Positions 1 to 10,339 are shown, counted from the first letter of the stretch. The stretch: 64,000 nucleotides of DNA from Phycisphaerae bacterium (GCA_028285035.1 JANQQF010000155.1:124001-188000); one strand, 5' to 3'. The notes: a model not told the origin generated them from the sequence alone. Numbers and translations are program-made.

Positions 1-1096
1 CCTCGCCTGGTCCTAACACCAGCCCCAAACCTTCCCCGGTAATGTAGGCAGCAACGAGCGCAATCACTCCAGTCACGGCCCCACCAATGAGATGACGCTG
101 TAAAATGTTTGGTTGGCTATGATGAAACGCCTCTTCAAAGCTACCGCGCAGGTAAGCAAAATAAACACTAACCAAAGAGATAAGCGCCCCAGCCAAGATG
201 ACCACCCCGTAATATCCAAACGTCACGGGCGGATCAGGGAGATTTTCAACCTCAAAAATAACGACATGCCCCCCAGAAAAAATATTGCTAAAAAAGAAGG
301 CCACAAGTGCAGCAATCAAGGCATAAATCAATTTTTCAATGATCGGTCGGCGGCGATACATCACTTCAGCGGCAAAAAATGCGGAGGCAAACGGGGCACC
401 AAGCAGGGTTGTTACAGCCGCTGCAATCCCGGCCAATTGAGCTGTTTGCAGATGATCAGGCCGGGTGGGTCGCCACCAATCCCAGGCCCGTTGAATCAAA
501 CTCGTTGGTTGATTTCCCATCACTTGACGCGGTTTGAACATCCCCGCGGCCATACTCTCGCCAATCAGAGTCACACTGGCTTCCAACCCGCCACTACCGC
601 CACTACCGAGGGTAACCAAGGTGGCCACATATTTCCGGATCGCGAGGGTCCAAGTCGGCATCTGCCAACGTACATCAACCCCTTCTTTCCCTAATAATAC
701 CTGTTCCGTGGTCGGCTCGGAAGCGTAATAGAGTGAGATCGCCCGTTCCAGCCCATCGCCTTCCACATCAATCAACTCGTGAATATGGCCTTTGCCGTCC
801 CGATAGTGAATAATTGTAGATTGATACCAGGCAAACCCGGCCATAATGGTCGAGCCGATAAGGAGTGGCACAAAAACAAGAAAGATTGAAGGGCTATGTT
901 CAACCCAATGAAGTACAGCTTCAAAGACAACATGCACTGCAGTTTTCAGGCTAAATACGACTGCCCAAACAACAAAACCAATCACAACAGATTGCACCAC
1001 TAAGCGACGTTCATTTGGGTCAAAGTAGGTGTGAAGATCAAATATGACACGCAGATGTTTTATAGCATCTATAAAGGGGGTGATGAGAGCTCTCAT
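1..1096 (-). CDS. ClC-family chloride channel/antiporter, C-terminus cut off by the window edge
   Basis: About 365 codons are visible. The protein starts MRALITPFID at 1096; the ATG at 1108 is followed at once by a stop. It is a polytopic membrane protein. GSGGSGGLEAS at residues 164-174 lines up with the ClC G(R/K)EGP region, so Glu172 would be the gating glutamate. Near residues 222-244 a segment containing AGIAAAVTTLLGAPFASAFF matches the conserved ClC helix where a Gly/Ala-rich run precedes P-F/L-A. Known family role: Cl- channel or Cl-/H+ exchange in the inner membrane. The filter is less canonical than in EcClC (EAS rather than EGP), so ion selectivity is uncertain. It is transcribed away from the kinase-like gene at 1399. 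The remainder lies left of base 1. Confidence 0.82.
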   Translation of the reverse strand, partial: MRALITPFIDAIKHLRVIFDLHTYFDPNERRLVVQSVVIGFVVWAVVFSLKTAVHVVFEAVLHWVEHSPSIFLVFVPLLIGSTIMAGFAWYQSTIIHYRDGKGHIHELIDVEGDGLERAISLYYASEPTTEQVLLGKEGVDVRWQMPTWTLAIRKYVATLVTLGSGGSGGLEASVTLIGESMAAGMFKPRQVMGNQPTSLIQRAWDWWRPTRPDHLQTAQLAGIAAAVTTLLGAPFASAFFAAEVMYRRRPIIEKLIYALIAALVAFFFSNIFSGGHVVIFEVENLPDPPVTFGYYGVVILAGALISLVSVYFAYLRGSFEEAFHHSQPNILQRHLIGGAVTGVIALVAAYITGEGLGLVLGPGE

Positions 1097-1398
1097 GAAA
1101 AGTCACATATTAAGAATTTGGGCCATTGTACCATATCATGAAATGATGGGGTATTTTAATTTTTAAAAAATGTAACGATTTGGTAATGCCATATCCCCCA
1201 AATGTCCTAGATTAACGGTTGCTTCCGCCCCTTTGACAAGGTAAGATTTAAGATATGGCAAATTTTGAGGGGAAATCAAAGTTACTTGCCATAAAATAAG
1301 ATTACACCTTTGCACATTTAACAACCAAACAAAAAACAACTAAACCGCTCGGTTGCTTTGAATAGCTGTACGGCTTAGGACATTTCTGGGGATTGATA
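1097..1398. other. Divergent intergenic region
   Basis: About 300 bases of AT-rich DNA between two divergent genes, with no coding frame I can support. It holds an 8-bp inverted repeat, TATGGCAA at 1254-1261 and TTGCCATA at 1286-1293, which could be an operator. I see no clear -35/-10 pair. Confidence 0.4.
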
Positions 1399-2394
1399 AT
1401 GACTTATCTAACACCAACTATTACAGCAAAAGAGACAATGTCACAATTTCTAACGGCGTCTCTCAATCATCTAGTTGAGCCAACAGAGGCTGTTATCGAA
1501 ATCGCCAATGAAATCTTAAGAAGTACAGATGCCTCTCTGAATGAGTTTTTATTGACCGATTTACGCGCCATTAAAACAGGGGGGGAGGCTTTTTTGGGGC
1601 AAATCCAAGATTTATTGCAACAATCAGAAGAACAGGTTCTGGATCGGGTCGAAACCACGGTTTTAGCCTCACGAATTATTGAACATCCGACCCAAACTCA
1701 AATGTTAGATATGGATTTATCACAAGCCCCCTCACTCGCGCATGAGCTTCGAAATCCCATTAACTCTATCATCGGCTTTTCACGCGTTATCCTCAAAGGC
1801 ATTGATGGTCCCATTACCGAATTTCAACGAATACGACTAGACGCAATCCAACAAAAAGGCCGATATTTGTTGAGTTTAACAAATAATATTTTTGACGCAT
1901 TTCGAGTAGAAGCTCATAAATCTGGGCCATATAAATTTTATATGATTCAGAAAGGCCCCTTCAAAACCTGCTTTGAGGATTTCCTACAAAAACTTCCCAA
2001 AACCTCATCACCCTTAGTCAATATCGTTCCCGAAAACATTCCCGAAACGCCTGTAAATATTGACTCTAATCGTATTGCACACGTACTTAGTACTACCACC
2101 ACAGTTCTAAGCCAACATCTGCCCGACGAAGCTTTTGAGTTAGACATTGTTCCCCAAGCCAATCATATCAATATTACCCTAACCCATTCACAATCAACCC
2201 TAAACTCTGATATTTTGTCTGAGTTTGATCGCATCGGGCCTGACGGCTCCCTATTCGCTTGTCATCGTTTCGACTCGGCCCTTGATTTATGCCTAAATCG
2301 AAGTATCATCGAAAGCCACGGTGGCACAATGCAATTAAGCCAAGATAGTGAAACGGGTTTAGTTGCAACGTTTACACTCCCCACTTGTCAGTAA
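1399..2394 (+). CDS. Histidine-kinase-like protein with intact H-box and degenerate ATPase domain
   Basis: I chose ATG 1399 because GGGGA at 1388-1392 sits at normal spacing; a TTG at 1393 is in frame but too close. The protein is about 331 aa. A HisKA-type phosphoacceptor motif, HELRNPINSIIGF, places the histidine near residue 115. The C-terminal third resembles a HATPase_c fold by its ending (IIESHGGTMQLSQDSETG, then a beta strand). However the N-box asparagine is absent where RIAHVLSTTTTVLSQ stands, and the usual DxGxG and GxGLGL glycine loops are missing. No transmembrane segment or sensor domain is obvious in the N-terminal 100 residues. ATP binding is therefore doubtful; it may be phosphorylated in trans or act as a scaffold. 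No response regulator is adjacent. Confidence 0.72.
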   Translation: MTYLTPTITAKETMSQFLTASLNHLVEPTEAVIEIANEILRSTDASLNEFLLTDLRAIKTGGEAFLGQIQDLLQQSEEQVLDRVETTVLASRIIEHPTQTQMLDMDLSQAPSLAHELRNPINSIIGFSRVILKGIDGPITEFQRIRLDAIQQKGRYLLSLTNNIFDAFRVEAHKSGPYKFYMIQKGPFKTCFEDFLQKLPKTSSPLVNIVPENIPETPVNIDSNRIAHVLSTTTTVLSQHLPDEAFELDIVPQANHINITLTHSQSTLNSDILSEFDRIGPDGSLFACHRFDSALDLCLNRSIIESHGGTMQLSQDSETGLVATFTLPTCQ

Positions 2395-2519
2395 TCAAAG
2401 TTTTCTACAAACAAATAATAAGCATTGTCTATTTGCCAAAAACTATCATATGTATTTGTCATTGATGGCGGGTCATGCTTGAATGGTAAAGACTGAACGA
2501 TCTATCATAAGGAATGATC

Positions 2520-4130
2520 ATGCCCCAACCTGCAGATAAAATTATTGTTAACGCGAATGTCTTTACAGCCGACCCTGCCTTACCTCAGGCTGAAGCCGTT
2601 GCCATTCAAGGCCAACATATTATATACGTGGGCAAAACCAGCACAGCTTTAGATATGCGTGGACCAGCGACACAAGTCATCAATGGACAAGGTCTCACCC
2701 TGATGCCTGGATTTATCGACAGTCATTTTCATCTCTTGTGGGGTTCTTTGCAGCTCGGGGGTATTTTACTTGAGGACATCACTGATCTGGACGAATTCCA
2801 ACAACAAGTTAAAACATTTGCAGCACAACATCCGAACACAGAGTGGCTATCGGGTAGCGGTCTGCAATATAACATCTGGCCAGAAGAACCTCATCTACCC
2901 CGCCTCATCCTCGATCAAATAGTCACAGATCGCCCTCTGGTCATCATGGCCTTTGATGTTCACACTGCTTGGGCAAATACAGAGGCGCTACGACGGGCAA
3001 ACCTCCTGACCTCGGGTGAACCAGTTGCTCCGAACAGCGAAATCGTGCGTGACCCCGACGGTGTGGCAACGGGTGAGCTGCGAGAGTTGGGGGCCTATCA
3101 GCCCGTCTATGATTTAATTCCCTCACCAAGCGAACCCGAAAAGTATCAACTGCTCAAACAAGGCCTAGCCCAAGCCGCTAGCCTAGGTATCACAAGCGTT
3201 CACAATATGGATGGCAACGCTAAAGATTTGGCACGATATGCAGCCTTGGCTGATGTGGGTGAATTGACAACCCGGGTTTATTGCCCGTTCGACATCAAAC
3301 CCGAGACTCCGTTAGAGGCCTTGATTGAAGCGGAGGCGATGCGTCAATCGTGTCAAACAGACATGGTTCAGAGCCGCAGCGTCAAATTTTTTATGGATGG
3401 CGTTGTTGAAAACTACACCGCCCTGCTGCTTAATGATTACGTGGGACAGCCCGGTCAGCGAGGTGGAGCCATTTTTGAACTCGAGCACTTTATCGAGGTG
3501 GGATTGCGAGCCGATCAAATGGGGCTGCAAATCAAGGTTCACGCCGTTGGTGATGGTGCGGTCCGGCAGACCTTGAATGGACTAGAGGAAATTCGGCGGA
3601 TCAACGGTCCCCGCGATAGCCGCCATCGAATTGAACACATTGAACTATTGCATCCTGATGATGCCCCTCGTTTTGCCGACTTGGGCGTCATTGCCTCAAT
3701 ACAACCGTCACACGCCACGCTGTCAGCCGATGATCCTGATCCCTGGCGTACCCTGATTGATCCAAGCCATTGGGGCCGAGCCTTCCCCTGGCAGATGCTT
3801 CGCAAGGCGGGCGCCCATCTTGTATTCGGGAGTGACTGGCCTGTGGTTACCCCAAGCCCCTTTGTAGGCATGCATTATGCGCTTAATCGACAACCTTGGG
3901 GTGAGGGCTTACCTGCTCATCGACAAAATCTAACCGATACCCTACTCGCTTATACCCGCGATGCGGCTTATGCTGAATTTCAGGAACATCAAAAAGGTCA
4001 GTTAAGCCCGGGCACATTAGCCGATATGGTGTTACTCTCAAAAGATATTTTTACCATTCCATCCGAAGAGATTAACAATGTTCAGCCATTGTTAACTATT
4101 TGTGATGGACGGGTCGTATTTGAGGCGTAG
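2520..4130 (+). CDS. Amidohydrolase, YtcJ-like (amidohydrolase 3 family)
   Basis: About 536 aa. ATG 2520 is preferred over ATG 2514 because AAGGA at 2509-2513 is then at proper spacing. Metal-binding features of the amidohydrolase superfamily are visible: DSHFH near residues 68-72, KVHAVGDGAV near 341, HRIEHIELL near 368, and GSDWPV near 441, whose Asp is the expected catalytic residue. The C-terminus closes the small beta domain (LADMVLLSKD). Family members hydrolyse amides or similar C-N bonds with one or two metals, and the substrate cannot be read from sequence. It has no signal peptide and is likely cytoplasmic. The LAL regulator begins six bases after its stop, so the two are probably cotranscribed and the regulator may sense its substrate or product. 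Confidence 0.85.
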   Translation: MPQPADKIIVNANVFTADPALPQAEAVAIQGQHIIYVGKTSTALDMRGPATQVINGQGLTLMPGFIDSHFHLLWGSLQLGGILLEDITDLDEFQQQVKTFAAQHPNTEWLSGSGLQYNIWPEEPHLPRLILDQIVTDRPLVIMAFDVHTAWANTEALRRANLLTSGEPVAPNSEIVRDPDGVATGELRELGAYQPVYDLIPSPSEPEKYQLLKQGLAQAASLGITSVHNMDGNAKDLARYAALADVGELTTRVYCPFDIKPETPLEALIEAEAMRQSCQTDMVQSRSVKFFMDGVVENYTALLLNDYVGQPGQRGGAIFELEHFIEVGLRADQMGLQIKVHAVGDGAVRQTLNGLEEIRRINGPRDSRHRIEHIELLHPDDAPRFADLGVIASIQPSHATLSADDPDPWRTLIDPSHWGRAFPWQMLRKAGAHLVFGSDWPVVTPSPFVGMHYALNRQPWGEGLPAHRQNLTDTLLAYTRDAAYAEFQEHQKGQLSPGTLADMVLLSKDIFTIPSEEINNVQPLLTICDGRVVFEA

Positions 4131-4136
4131 TCAAAG

Positions 4137-6869
4137 ATGCCCCAAACCCCACTTTTAACGACCAAACTTTACATTCCACCTCCCCACCCGAATCTCGTCA
4201 AACGTCCCGCCCTAACGGAACGATTGAATCAAGCGCTTCATTGCAAATTAACGATCATCTCCGCACCCGCCGGATTTGGCAAAACCACTTTGCTCAGTGA
4301 ATGGATCAAAACCCATAAGCACTCTGAAACAGATGCCTCATCAAAATTCGCCTGGTTATCTTTAGATGAAGGGGATAATAATCCTGTCTATTTTCTGCGA
4401 TACTTGATTGCCGCCATCCAAACGATTCACCCTCATCTTGGTGAAAACGCATTAGCCCTATTAGAAAAATCGGGATCAGAGCCATCCATTGATGAGGCAA
4501 AGCTTTCAATCACGACCCTAATCAATGACATCAACACAATTGTTGATCCCCTTGTCCTCATTCTGGATGACTTCCATCTGATTAATACATCAACAATGCA
4601 GAGGCTCATTGGCTTTTTGATTGAAAACCTCCCGACCCCGCTACATCTCATCATCGCCAGTCGTACAGAGTTAACCTTACCTCTGGCCCGTTTACGGCTA
4701 GAGGGACAATTGTTGATTTTGAATACTGCCGATTTACGATTCACCCTGGAGGAAGCGGCCATCTTTTTAAATCGGGTGATGGGCTTATCGTTAAACACCT
4801 CGGATATAGAAACACTTGAGAAACGAACCGAGGGCTGGGTCGCCGGTCTGCAACTTGCCGCCCTCTCCATGCAAAACCGACAAGATTTGAGTGGTTTTAT
4901 CAATGCCTTTACCGGAAGTCACCGCTACATTCTTGATTATTTGGCGGAGGAGGTACTCAGCCAGCAGCCAGATGCGGTGCGACAATTTCTACTCCAGACA
5001 TCACTTCTTAATCGGATGTGTGGGCCATTGTGTGATGCAATCACCGAATTTACGGGTGAACCTAGTACACGAAGGATCAAGAATGGACAAGAAATGCTAG
5101 CTCATCTAGAGCAGGCTAATCTCTTTATTATCCCGCTTGATGATGAACGGCGTTGGTATCGATATCATCACCTCTTTCTTGAATTTCTACGTAATCAGTT
5201 GGAGCAAAGTACCGAGCCGGAGACTCTGACCGCACTCCATCATCGCGCCGCTGAGTGGTATGAGCAAAATGATTTGGCTCCGGAAGCAGCGGGGCACGCC
5301 TTAGCGATGGCTGATGTAGATCGGGCGGTGCGGCTGATTGGCCAGCGTGGGCGAAGCATTCTTAATCGCAGCGAGATGTCTACCCTCCTAAGCTGGATCG
5401 AAGCTTTACCACGAGAAATGGTACGTGTTCGCCCACGCTTATCCTTGTTTCACGCTTGGGCTTTGGTCTTGACTGGACAACTTGATGCTGTTGAAGCGCG
5501 TGTTCAGGATGTGGAACGAGCCTTACAGGAGTCTAATCAGGCCCTTGAAATTCCGGGCGAATTGGCGGCAATTCGCGGGGCCTTAGCCTATTTTAGACGC
5601 GAATTTAATTTGGCTATCAGCCATTTTGAAGAGGCACTTGAAACGCTTCCCCCAGAAAATCTGTTTCTACGCGGTGCCGTTGCTTTGAGCTTGGCCACAG
5701 CGCATAACCTCCATGGTGATCTAGATCAGGCGTTATTGGCTTATCAACAGGCTCGTTCTCTACACGAAGCAAATCACAACACCCATATGACGCTCATTGC
5801 TGACCTCAATATCGGGCTACTTCATATTGAGCGCGGTGAATATCATCAAGCCGAAGCCTGCTATCAACAGGCGTTACATTTTGCTACAGATGAGATCGAA
5901 GCAGGGACTGTTTCACCAATTGTGGGGCAAATCTATGTTGGCTTGACCCAAATCTATTATCTGTGGAATGATCTTGAAAAAGCAGCTAGTTATCATGAAA
6001 AAGCCCGGCATCTAGGTGAAGAACGACAAGATGCCATTACAAAACTTGGGAGCCATCTTAACGCGGCCCTACTAAATCAAGCACAAGCGAAATTGGCGGA
6101 AGCAAGTGATGTGTTAACTGAAGCCGAGCAATTTAGCCAACAAATTGGATTATCTAGCTGGCGGGTCCGTCTGGCCGCTTTGCAAGCCCAGCTTCACCTC
6201 AAACAGGGTAACATTAACGAAGCAGTTCATTGGGTTGATCGTGCTGAAATCAATCTGACCAATCGAGGTTATGATGACTCCGCAGGCTACGATGAATTTT
6301 TGGAAAGTATTGTTGGGTTGGCTCGAGTCAGGGTAGCTATCATCAAAAACGCCCCGGACGAGGCATCAAGCTATTTATCTCAAGCCAGAGGGATTGCCGA
6401 AAGTCGCAATTGGCAAGGGAGATTGCTCGAAATTGGGCTACTTGAGGCCCTCGTTCAACATCTCAAAAATAATGACACCCAAGCGAGCACGACGCTTGAA
6501 GAAATCCTCATTTTAGCTGAGTCTGAGCAGGTGATTCGTCTTTTCGTCGATGAAGTTGGCCCTGTTGATGAGGTGTTGAGGCTGCTTCGTATTCAAAATA
6601 TCGCCACAAATTACATTGATAAATTGCTTGCCCTCCGAAAAAAGAACATCACCCCTTCCGCTGTCGACACATTGCTCGAACCTCTGAGCGAACGAGAACT
6701 CGAAATTCTACGCCTGATTGAGGATGGGCTATCCAATCAACAAATCTCAGAGCAATTATTTTTGACAGTAGGCACAGTTAAATGGCACATCAATAATATC
6801 TATGGCAAACTCGGTGTTCGCCGCCGCACGCAAGCCGTGGCTCGGGCCAGAGAATTGGGCGTGTTATAG
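4137..6869 (+). CDS. LuxR-family LAL regulator (MalT-like: STAND ATPase, TPR region, LuxR HTH)
   Basis: 910 aa, usual for large ATP-binding LuxR regulators. The N-terminal NTPase has a Walker A APAGFGKTT near residues 43-51 and a Walker B-like LVLILDDFHLI near 138-148. A long helical TPR-like region follows (about 370-800), with repeats such as ALAYFRREFNLAISHFEEAL. The C-terminus is a LuxR HTH: LSERELEILRLIEDGLSNQQ, then a recognition helix in TVGTVKWHINNIYGKLGV. As in MalT, an inducer probably drives ATP-dependent multimerisation and promoter activation (family knowledge). The gene starts six bases after the amidohydrolase. The target and ligand are unknown. Confidence 0.9.
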   Translation: MPQTPLLTTKLYIPPPHPNLVKRPALTERLNQALHCKLTIISAPAGFGKTTLLSEWIKTHKHSETDASSKFAWLSLDEGDNNPVYFLRYLIAAIQTIHPHLGENALALLEKSGSEPSIDEAKLSITTLINDINTIVDPLVLILDDFHLINTSTMQRLIGFLIENLPTPLHLIIASRTELTLPLARLRLEGQLLILNTADLRFTLEEAAIFLNRVMGLSLNTSDIETLEKRTEGWVAGLQLAALSMQNRQDLSGFINAFTGSHRYILDYLAEEVLSQQPDAVRQFLLQTSLLNRMCGPLCDAITEFTGEPSTRRIKNGQEMLAHLEQANLFIIPLDDERRWYRYHHLFLEFLRNQLEQSTEPETLTALHHRAAEWYEQNDLAPEAAGHALAMADVDRAVRLIGQRGRSILNRSEMSTLLSWIEALPREMVRVRPRLSLFHAWALVLTGQLDAVEARVQDVERALQESNQALEIPGELAAIRGALAYFRREFNLAISHFEEALETLPPENLFLRGAVALSLATAHNLHGDLDQALLAYQQARSLHEANHNTHMTLIADLNIGLLHIERGEYHQAEACYQQALHFATDEIEAGTVSPIVGQIYVGLTQIYYLWNDLEKAASYHEKARHLGEERQDAITKLGSHLNAALLNQAQAKLAEASDVLTEAEQFSQQIGLSSWRVRLAALQAQLHLKQGNINEAVHWVDRAEINLTNRGYDDSAGYDEFLESIVGLARVRVAIIKNAPDEASSYLSQARGIAESRNWQGRLLEIGLLEALVQHLKNNDTQASTTLEEILILAESEQVIRLFVDEVGPVDEVLRLLRIQNIATNYIDKLLALRKKNITPSAVDTLLEPLSERELEILRLIEDGLSNQQISEQLFLTVGTVKWHINNIYGKLGVRRRTQAVARARELGVL

Positions 6870-6894
6870 CCGAATAATCCAACCTTAAAGAAAA

Positions 6895-9051
6895 CTAGAT
6901 CTTTCTTTGCTGCACTTCACGCCAAGCCCCACGAGCGGTCTCGACCGCATCCTCATCAGGGGCCTCGGGCCGATAAGCCGCCACCTCAGCCGCTCGGCTA
7001 AGGCGAGCCAGCGCAGGCATTTCGCGAACACGCGAAGCATATTCGCTGAAGGTCTCCCACGGTTTACGGCGCAGGATATCCCGTTGAAACAAAAGATCGA
7101 CCGTTCGATGAAACAAGCCGAGAATGAGCCGACGTGTGGGGTTGTCGTCCAGGGGGGTGTATTCTTCATCACCCGCATTTGATACTTTTCGAGTCAGTCG
7201 TCTCACAAAAAAAGCGATCAGTAACACCAGCCCAACAAGCAAAGTCGACCCAATCAAAAAGGGAATAAACAAAGCAATGATGCCAGTTAATCCGCCCGGC
7301 AACATCGAAGCAAGGGGCAGGTTTGAGATGTTTAAGCTGGTCAGCGGGCTGCCAAACAAGAAGTTTTGAACTGGGGTGGGATAGGGCTCGGGTATCCAAC
7401 CGGGGGTTGGATCAAAGGGCACCCAGCCATATTCTGGAAAGTAAACCTCCGCCCAAGAGTGGGCGTGACTGTAACGTACTTCATAGTAATTTGTAATCGG
7501 GTTATAATCCCCAGCCCCGTAGCCCGTGACCAAGCGCGCAGGGATGCCCAAGGAACGGGCCATCACCACAAATGAGGAAACGTACATCTCACAAAATCCT
7601 TCGCGGTCTTCAAACAAAAAGGTATCGACGACTTCCGCGCCTGGCTTATGGGGTGGGGGGAAAAAGTTATAAGGGTATTCGCTCAGCAAATGATTGTTAA
7701 GGGCAATAGCTTTGTCATAAGTATTATCATACGGGTCGGTTAGTCGACCGGCTAAATTTCTAACGCGACCTGATATATTGTTGGGGAGTTGAAGATAACG
7801 TTGTTGAATATCCGCTGGATAGCGTGTCGAGGCCCGCCGAAGCAGGTCGGGGTCAAAATCGGGACGGCGAGAGACGACACTATAGGTCATCCCCGCCTTA
7901 AGGGGCTCTGGGGCTCTAAATCCATCGCCAGTATCAACTGAAATATTCTCGGCGGTGATGTAGATATCCGTTGGACGATACGCCGCGAAAATGAGATTGG
8001 GTTGCTCTCGAACGATGATGAAAGATTGGACAATTTCCTGTTGCGACTCAACCGTGCCTGAGCCAGAGGGTGCCCCCAACGGCGTAGAAACCCTGAACCA
8101 AACCCCCGCTCGGCTTTTTAGCGTAACCACATCTTTACTGGATTGGCTCCAACTTTGCCCATCGTAATAATCAAAGCTGTGGCTTCGCCAATAACTCCGA
8201 CTGGGACTACGTACATACATCACCACATTGTCACTTAGACCGCCACGATAACGTAAATCCAAATTGGAGTCAAAGCCGAAGAAATAATCCCCTTTTTCAT
8301 CGCTCCAGCCATTTATCTGCACCAAAGGGACCCCCGGATTGACGATCTCAGAGGTGATCCCGCCTTGTAGGGGTAGGTTCAGCGTGAAGGGGGGAACGAT
8401 CGGGTTGTTGGCAAACCGTGGTGTAAAAATGAAAACGAGAACAACCCCAAACAACGCAATAATGCCAAAACTAACGCTAAAAAGTGTCATTGGGGAAGCA
8501 GCGTTTTTCACTTTGATATTGCCAGTTGGTTCAGGCACCATTGGCCGCAATTTAGCCTCATTAAGGCCTGTCTCTCGTTCAGCGATATAGAATACCGCCA
8601 GCACCAAACCAATAAACAGGATCAAATATATGCCTAATTCGTACGTCCGACTAAATGAGGCCGCTACGTATAAGATAGCCAAGCTAAGTCCCAAAGTCGT
8701 CATCAGGCTGCGCCGAAAACGTAGGTCAAAACTGGTTACGGCCTGTGCAAAAATGGCGAATTGAGCCTGTGGCACTGTAAAGCCACTAACCAAGCCAATA
8801 AATAGCCAACATACCACAAAGTGAACAATCACAAACAGAAATCCACGGACCAGACGATTATTTTGATCCAAATGAGTGTAACTAAACCAATGTCCAGCCG
8901 CGATGCCAATGGCGGCTATAAGCACATGGGGCCATAAACCAAAATGAACGCGCCCCAAAGCAAATAAGGGCACCATCATTGCCGCAAATATGACATAACG
9001 CAGGATAAGCGAGCGTTCTGGCTCTTTCGACACTTTTGTTTTGTTGATCAT
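6895..9051 (-). CDS. TgpA-like membrane transglutaminase-domain protein
   Basis: About 718 aa from ATG 9051, which overlaps the upstream DUF58 stop as ATGA and suggests translational coupling; a longer start at 9075 exists. The N-terminus has several membrane segments (roughly the first 220 residues). A large extracytoplasmic region follows, then a transglutaminase-like core: Cys in REGFCEMYVSS, His in YSHAHSWAEVY, and Asp in WVPFDPTPGW. Another membrane helix follows (GIIALFIPFLIGSTLLVGLV) and a cytoplasmic tail with a DUF4129-like ending. The domain order matches TgpA/YebA-type proteins, which act at the cell envelope. It is the last gene of the MoxR-DUF58-transglutaminase cluster. The reaction, protease-like or crosslinking, is not known from sequence. 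Confidence 0.9.
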   Translation of the reverse strand: MINKTKVSKEPERSLILRYVIFAAMMVPLFALGRVHFGLWPHVLIAAIGIAAGHWFSYTHLDQNNRLVRGFLFVIVHFVVCWLFIGLVSGFTVPQAQFAIFAQAVTSFDLRFRRSLMTTLGLSLAILYVAASFSRTYELGIYLILFIGLVLAVFYIAERETGLNEAKLRPMVPEPTGNIKVKNAASPMTLFSVSFGIIALFGVVLVFIFTPRFANNPIVPPFTLNLPLQGGITSEIVNPGVPLVQINGWSDEKGDYFFGFDSNLDLRYRGGLSDNVVMYVRSPSRSYWRSHSFDYYDGQSWSQSSKDVVTLKSRAGVWFRVSTPLGAPSGSGTVESQQEIVQSFIIVREQPNLIFAAYRPTDIYITAENISVDTGDGFRAPEPLKAGMTYSVVSRRPDFDPDLLRRASTRYPADIQQRYLQLPNNISGRVRNLAGRLTDPYDNTYDKAIALNNHLLSEYPYNFFPPPHKPGAEVVDTFLFEDREGFCEMYVSSFVVMARSLGIPARLVTGYGAGDYNPITNYYEVRYSHAHSWAEVYFPEYGWVPFDPTPGWIPEPYPTPVQNFLFGSPLTSLNISNLPLASMLPGGLTGIIALFIPFLIGSTLLVGLVLLIAFFVRRLTRKVSNAGDEEYTPLDDNPTRRLILGLFHRTVDLLFQRDILRRKPWETFSEYASRVREMPALARLSRAAEVAAYRPEAPDEDAVETARGAWREVQQRKI

Positions 9052-10277
9052 AAGCTCTTTACCAATGCTTCCCAATCTTCAGACGTTCCATATTTTATCG
9101 TTAGCTGTGAATGTTGTGCTCGCGTCATCAGATCCGAGGTGGCGTCATCGGTCGCCAGGACAATGGCTAAGACATGGCCGTGTTTGTGTTTAAGGTTGGT
9201 TAGGGCTTGGCTAATTTCCGAGGTAAGCTGATGCACCATAACAATCAAAAACGATGAACTGGGCACATCTGTTAAAACCTGAGACAAGGGACGACGACCA
9301 TTATTCTGTACTTTTGCTAAATAATTCAATATCGCCCACCAGCTTAAAACACCATTGGGCGCCCGCCCCTGCGCATTCGAACCAAAGAGTTGAAACGAAA
9401 TATCGCGCTGGGTGGCGTAATAGCCAAGACTGGCCGCGATACGAATCGCGCTTTCAAAGGGGGCGTATTTTCCACGACCTATCCCCCCCTGTTGAGATAA
9501 ATCGAGGACAAGACTGATTTGATATTGATCATCATCCAGAAATTCTTTAACAACTAAATCGCCGCGCCGGGCGGTGCTACGCCAATGGATTTGCCGTAAT
9601 GAATCGCCCCGCCGATATTCACGGGTGCCGATGACCTGCACCCCGCCGCCCACTTTATTGGCTTCGCGTTCGCCGGTTTCTCGTCGCTCTAAAATACGAA
9701 GCCGCTTGAGGGGGTGATATTGTGGGTAGATTAACACCTCGCTGGCTACTGAAACAGCTCGGCGGCTAGAGGTAAAGCCAAATGGGCCTTTACTTCGCAG
9801 CGGCAGGGTGGAAAAGTTGTAGAGACCGCGCCGATCACAATATGTTTGATAACTCAGAGTAATGGGTTGGTTACGAAATAGCCTCGGCAGAAAAAAGGGC
9901 TGCTGCTGAGCCTCCATTGGGGCAAAAGGACATTGTTCGTGACCAGAGGTAAGAAAAATCGGCCACAGGTTTGTATTCCGAAACTCAAGGCTAACCTTCA
10001 CCTCATCATCCTCATGAAACGTGGGTAGGGCCAAGGTCTCAACAAAATCCAAATCGTCATCGTCGTTTAAGTCCGTTTTAGAGGAGTCAGATATGGCCTC
10101 AAAACTTCGTTTGATTTGAATGCCCCTCAATTGCCCTCGGCTGTAAAAAAAGCTGACTAACAACAGCCCCAGAAAACTGGCCGAGATCAGGTAAATCCAG
10201 CCAATTTGCGTTTGATTGGCCAAAAAATAGAGGATGACGGCAATGATGAAGATGATCCAGCTACGTTTGGTTAACAC
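9048..10277 (-). CDS. DUF58 domain-containing membrane protein
   Basis: 409 aa starting with GTG. Two membrane helices lie in the first 45 residues (IIFIAVILYFLAN and IYLISASFLGLLLVSFF). The DUF58 signature is clear: YRRGDSLRQIHWRSTARRGD near residue 222, followed by VLDLSQQGG, the first strand of a degenerate vWA-like fold. Members occur almost always beside MoxR AAA ATPases, as here, and are thought to be their partners or substrates. Its stop overlaps the transglutaminase start (ATGA). It begins about 60 bases after moxR. It is probably part of an envelope-assembly or stress system; the precise role is unproven. Confidence 0.9.
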   Translation of the reverse strand: MLTKRSWIIFIIAVILYFLANQTQIGWIYLISASFLGLLLVSFFYSRGQLRGIQIKRSFEAISDSSKTDLNDDDDLDFVETLALPTFHEDDEVKVSLEFRNTNLWPIFLTSGHEQCPFAPMEAQQQPFFLPRLFRNQPITLSYQTYCDRRGLYNFSTLPLRSKGPFGFTSSRRAVSVASEVLIYPQYHPLKRLRILERRETGEREANKVGGGVQVIGTREYRRGDSLRQIHWRSTARRGDLVVKEFLDDDQYQISLVLDLSQQGGIGRGKYAPFESAIRIAASLGYYATQRDISFQLFGSNAQGRAPNGVLSWWAILNYLAKVQNNGRRPLSQVLTDVPSSSFLIVMVHQLTSEISQALTNLKHKHGHVLAIVLATDDATSDLMTRAQHSQLTIKYGTSEDWEALVKSL

Positions 10278-10339
10278 GATAAACCTGTGGGAATTGCGAA
10301 TTGTGAATGATACTCAAACATAATGCCCAATGACTCGTC

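Noticed and set aside
113..728. Plus-strand reading frames over the start of the window
   Set aside because: They are antisense to the ClC gene, have no recognisable domain and show low-complexity composition.
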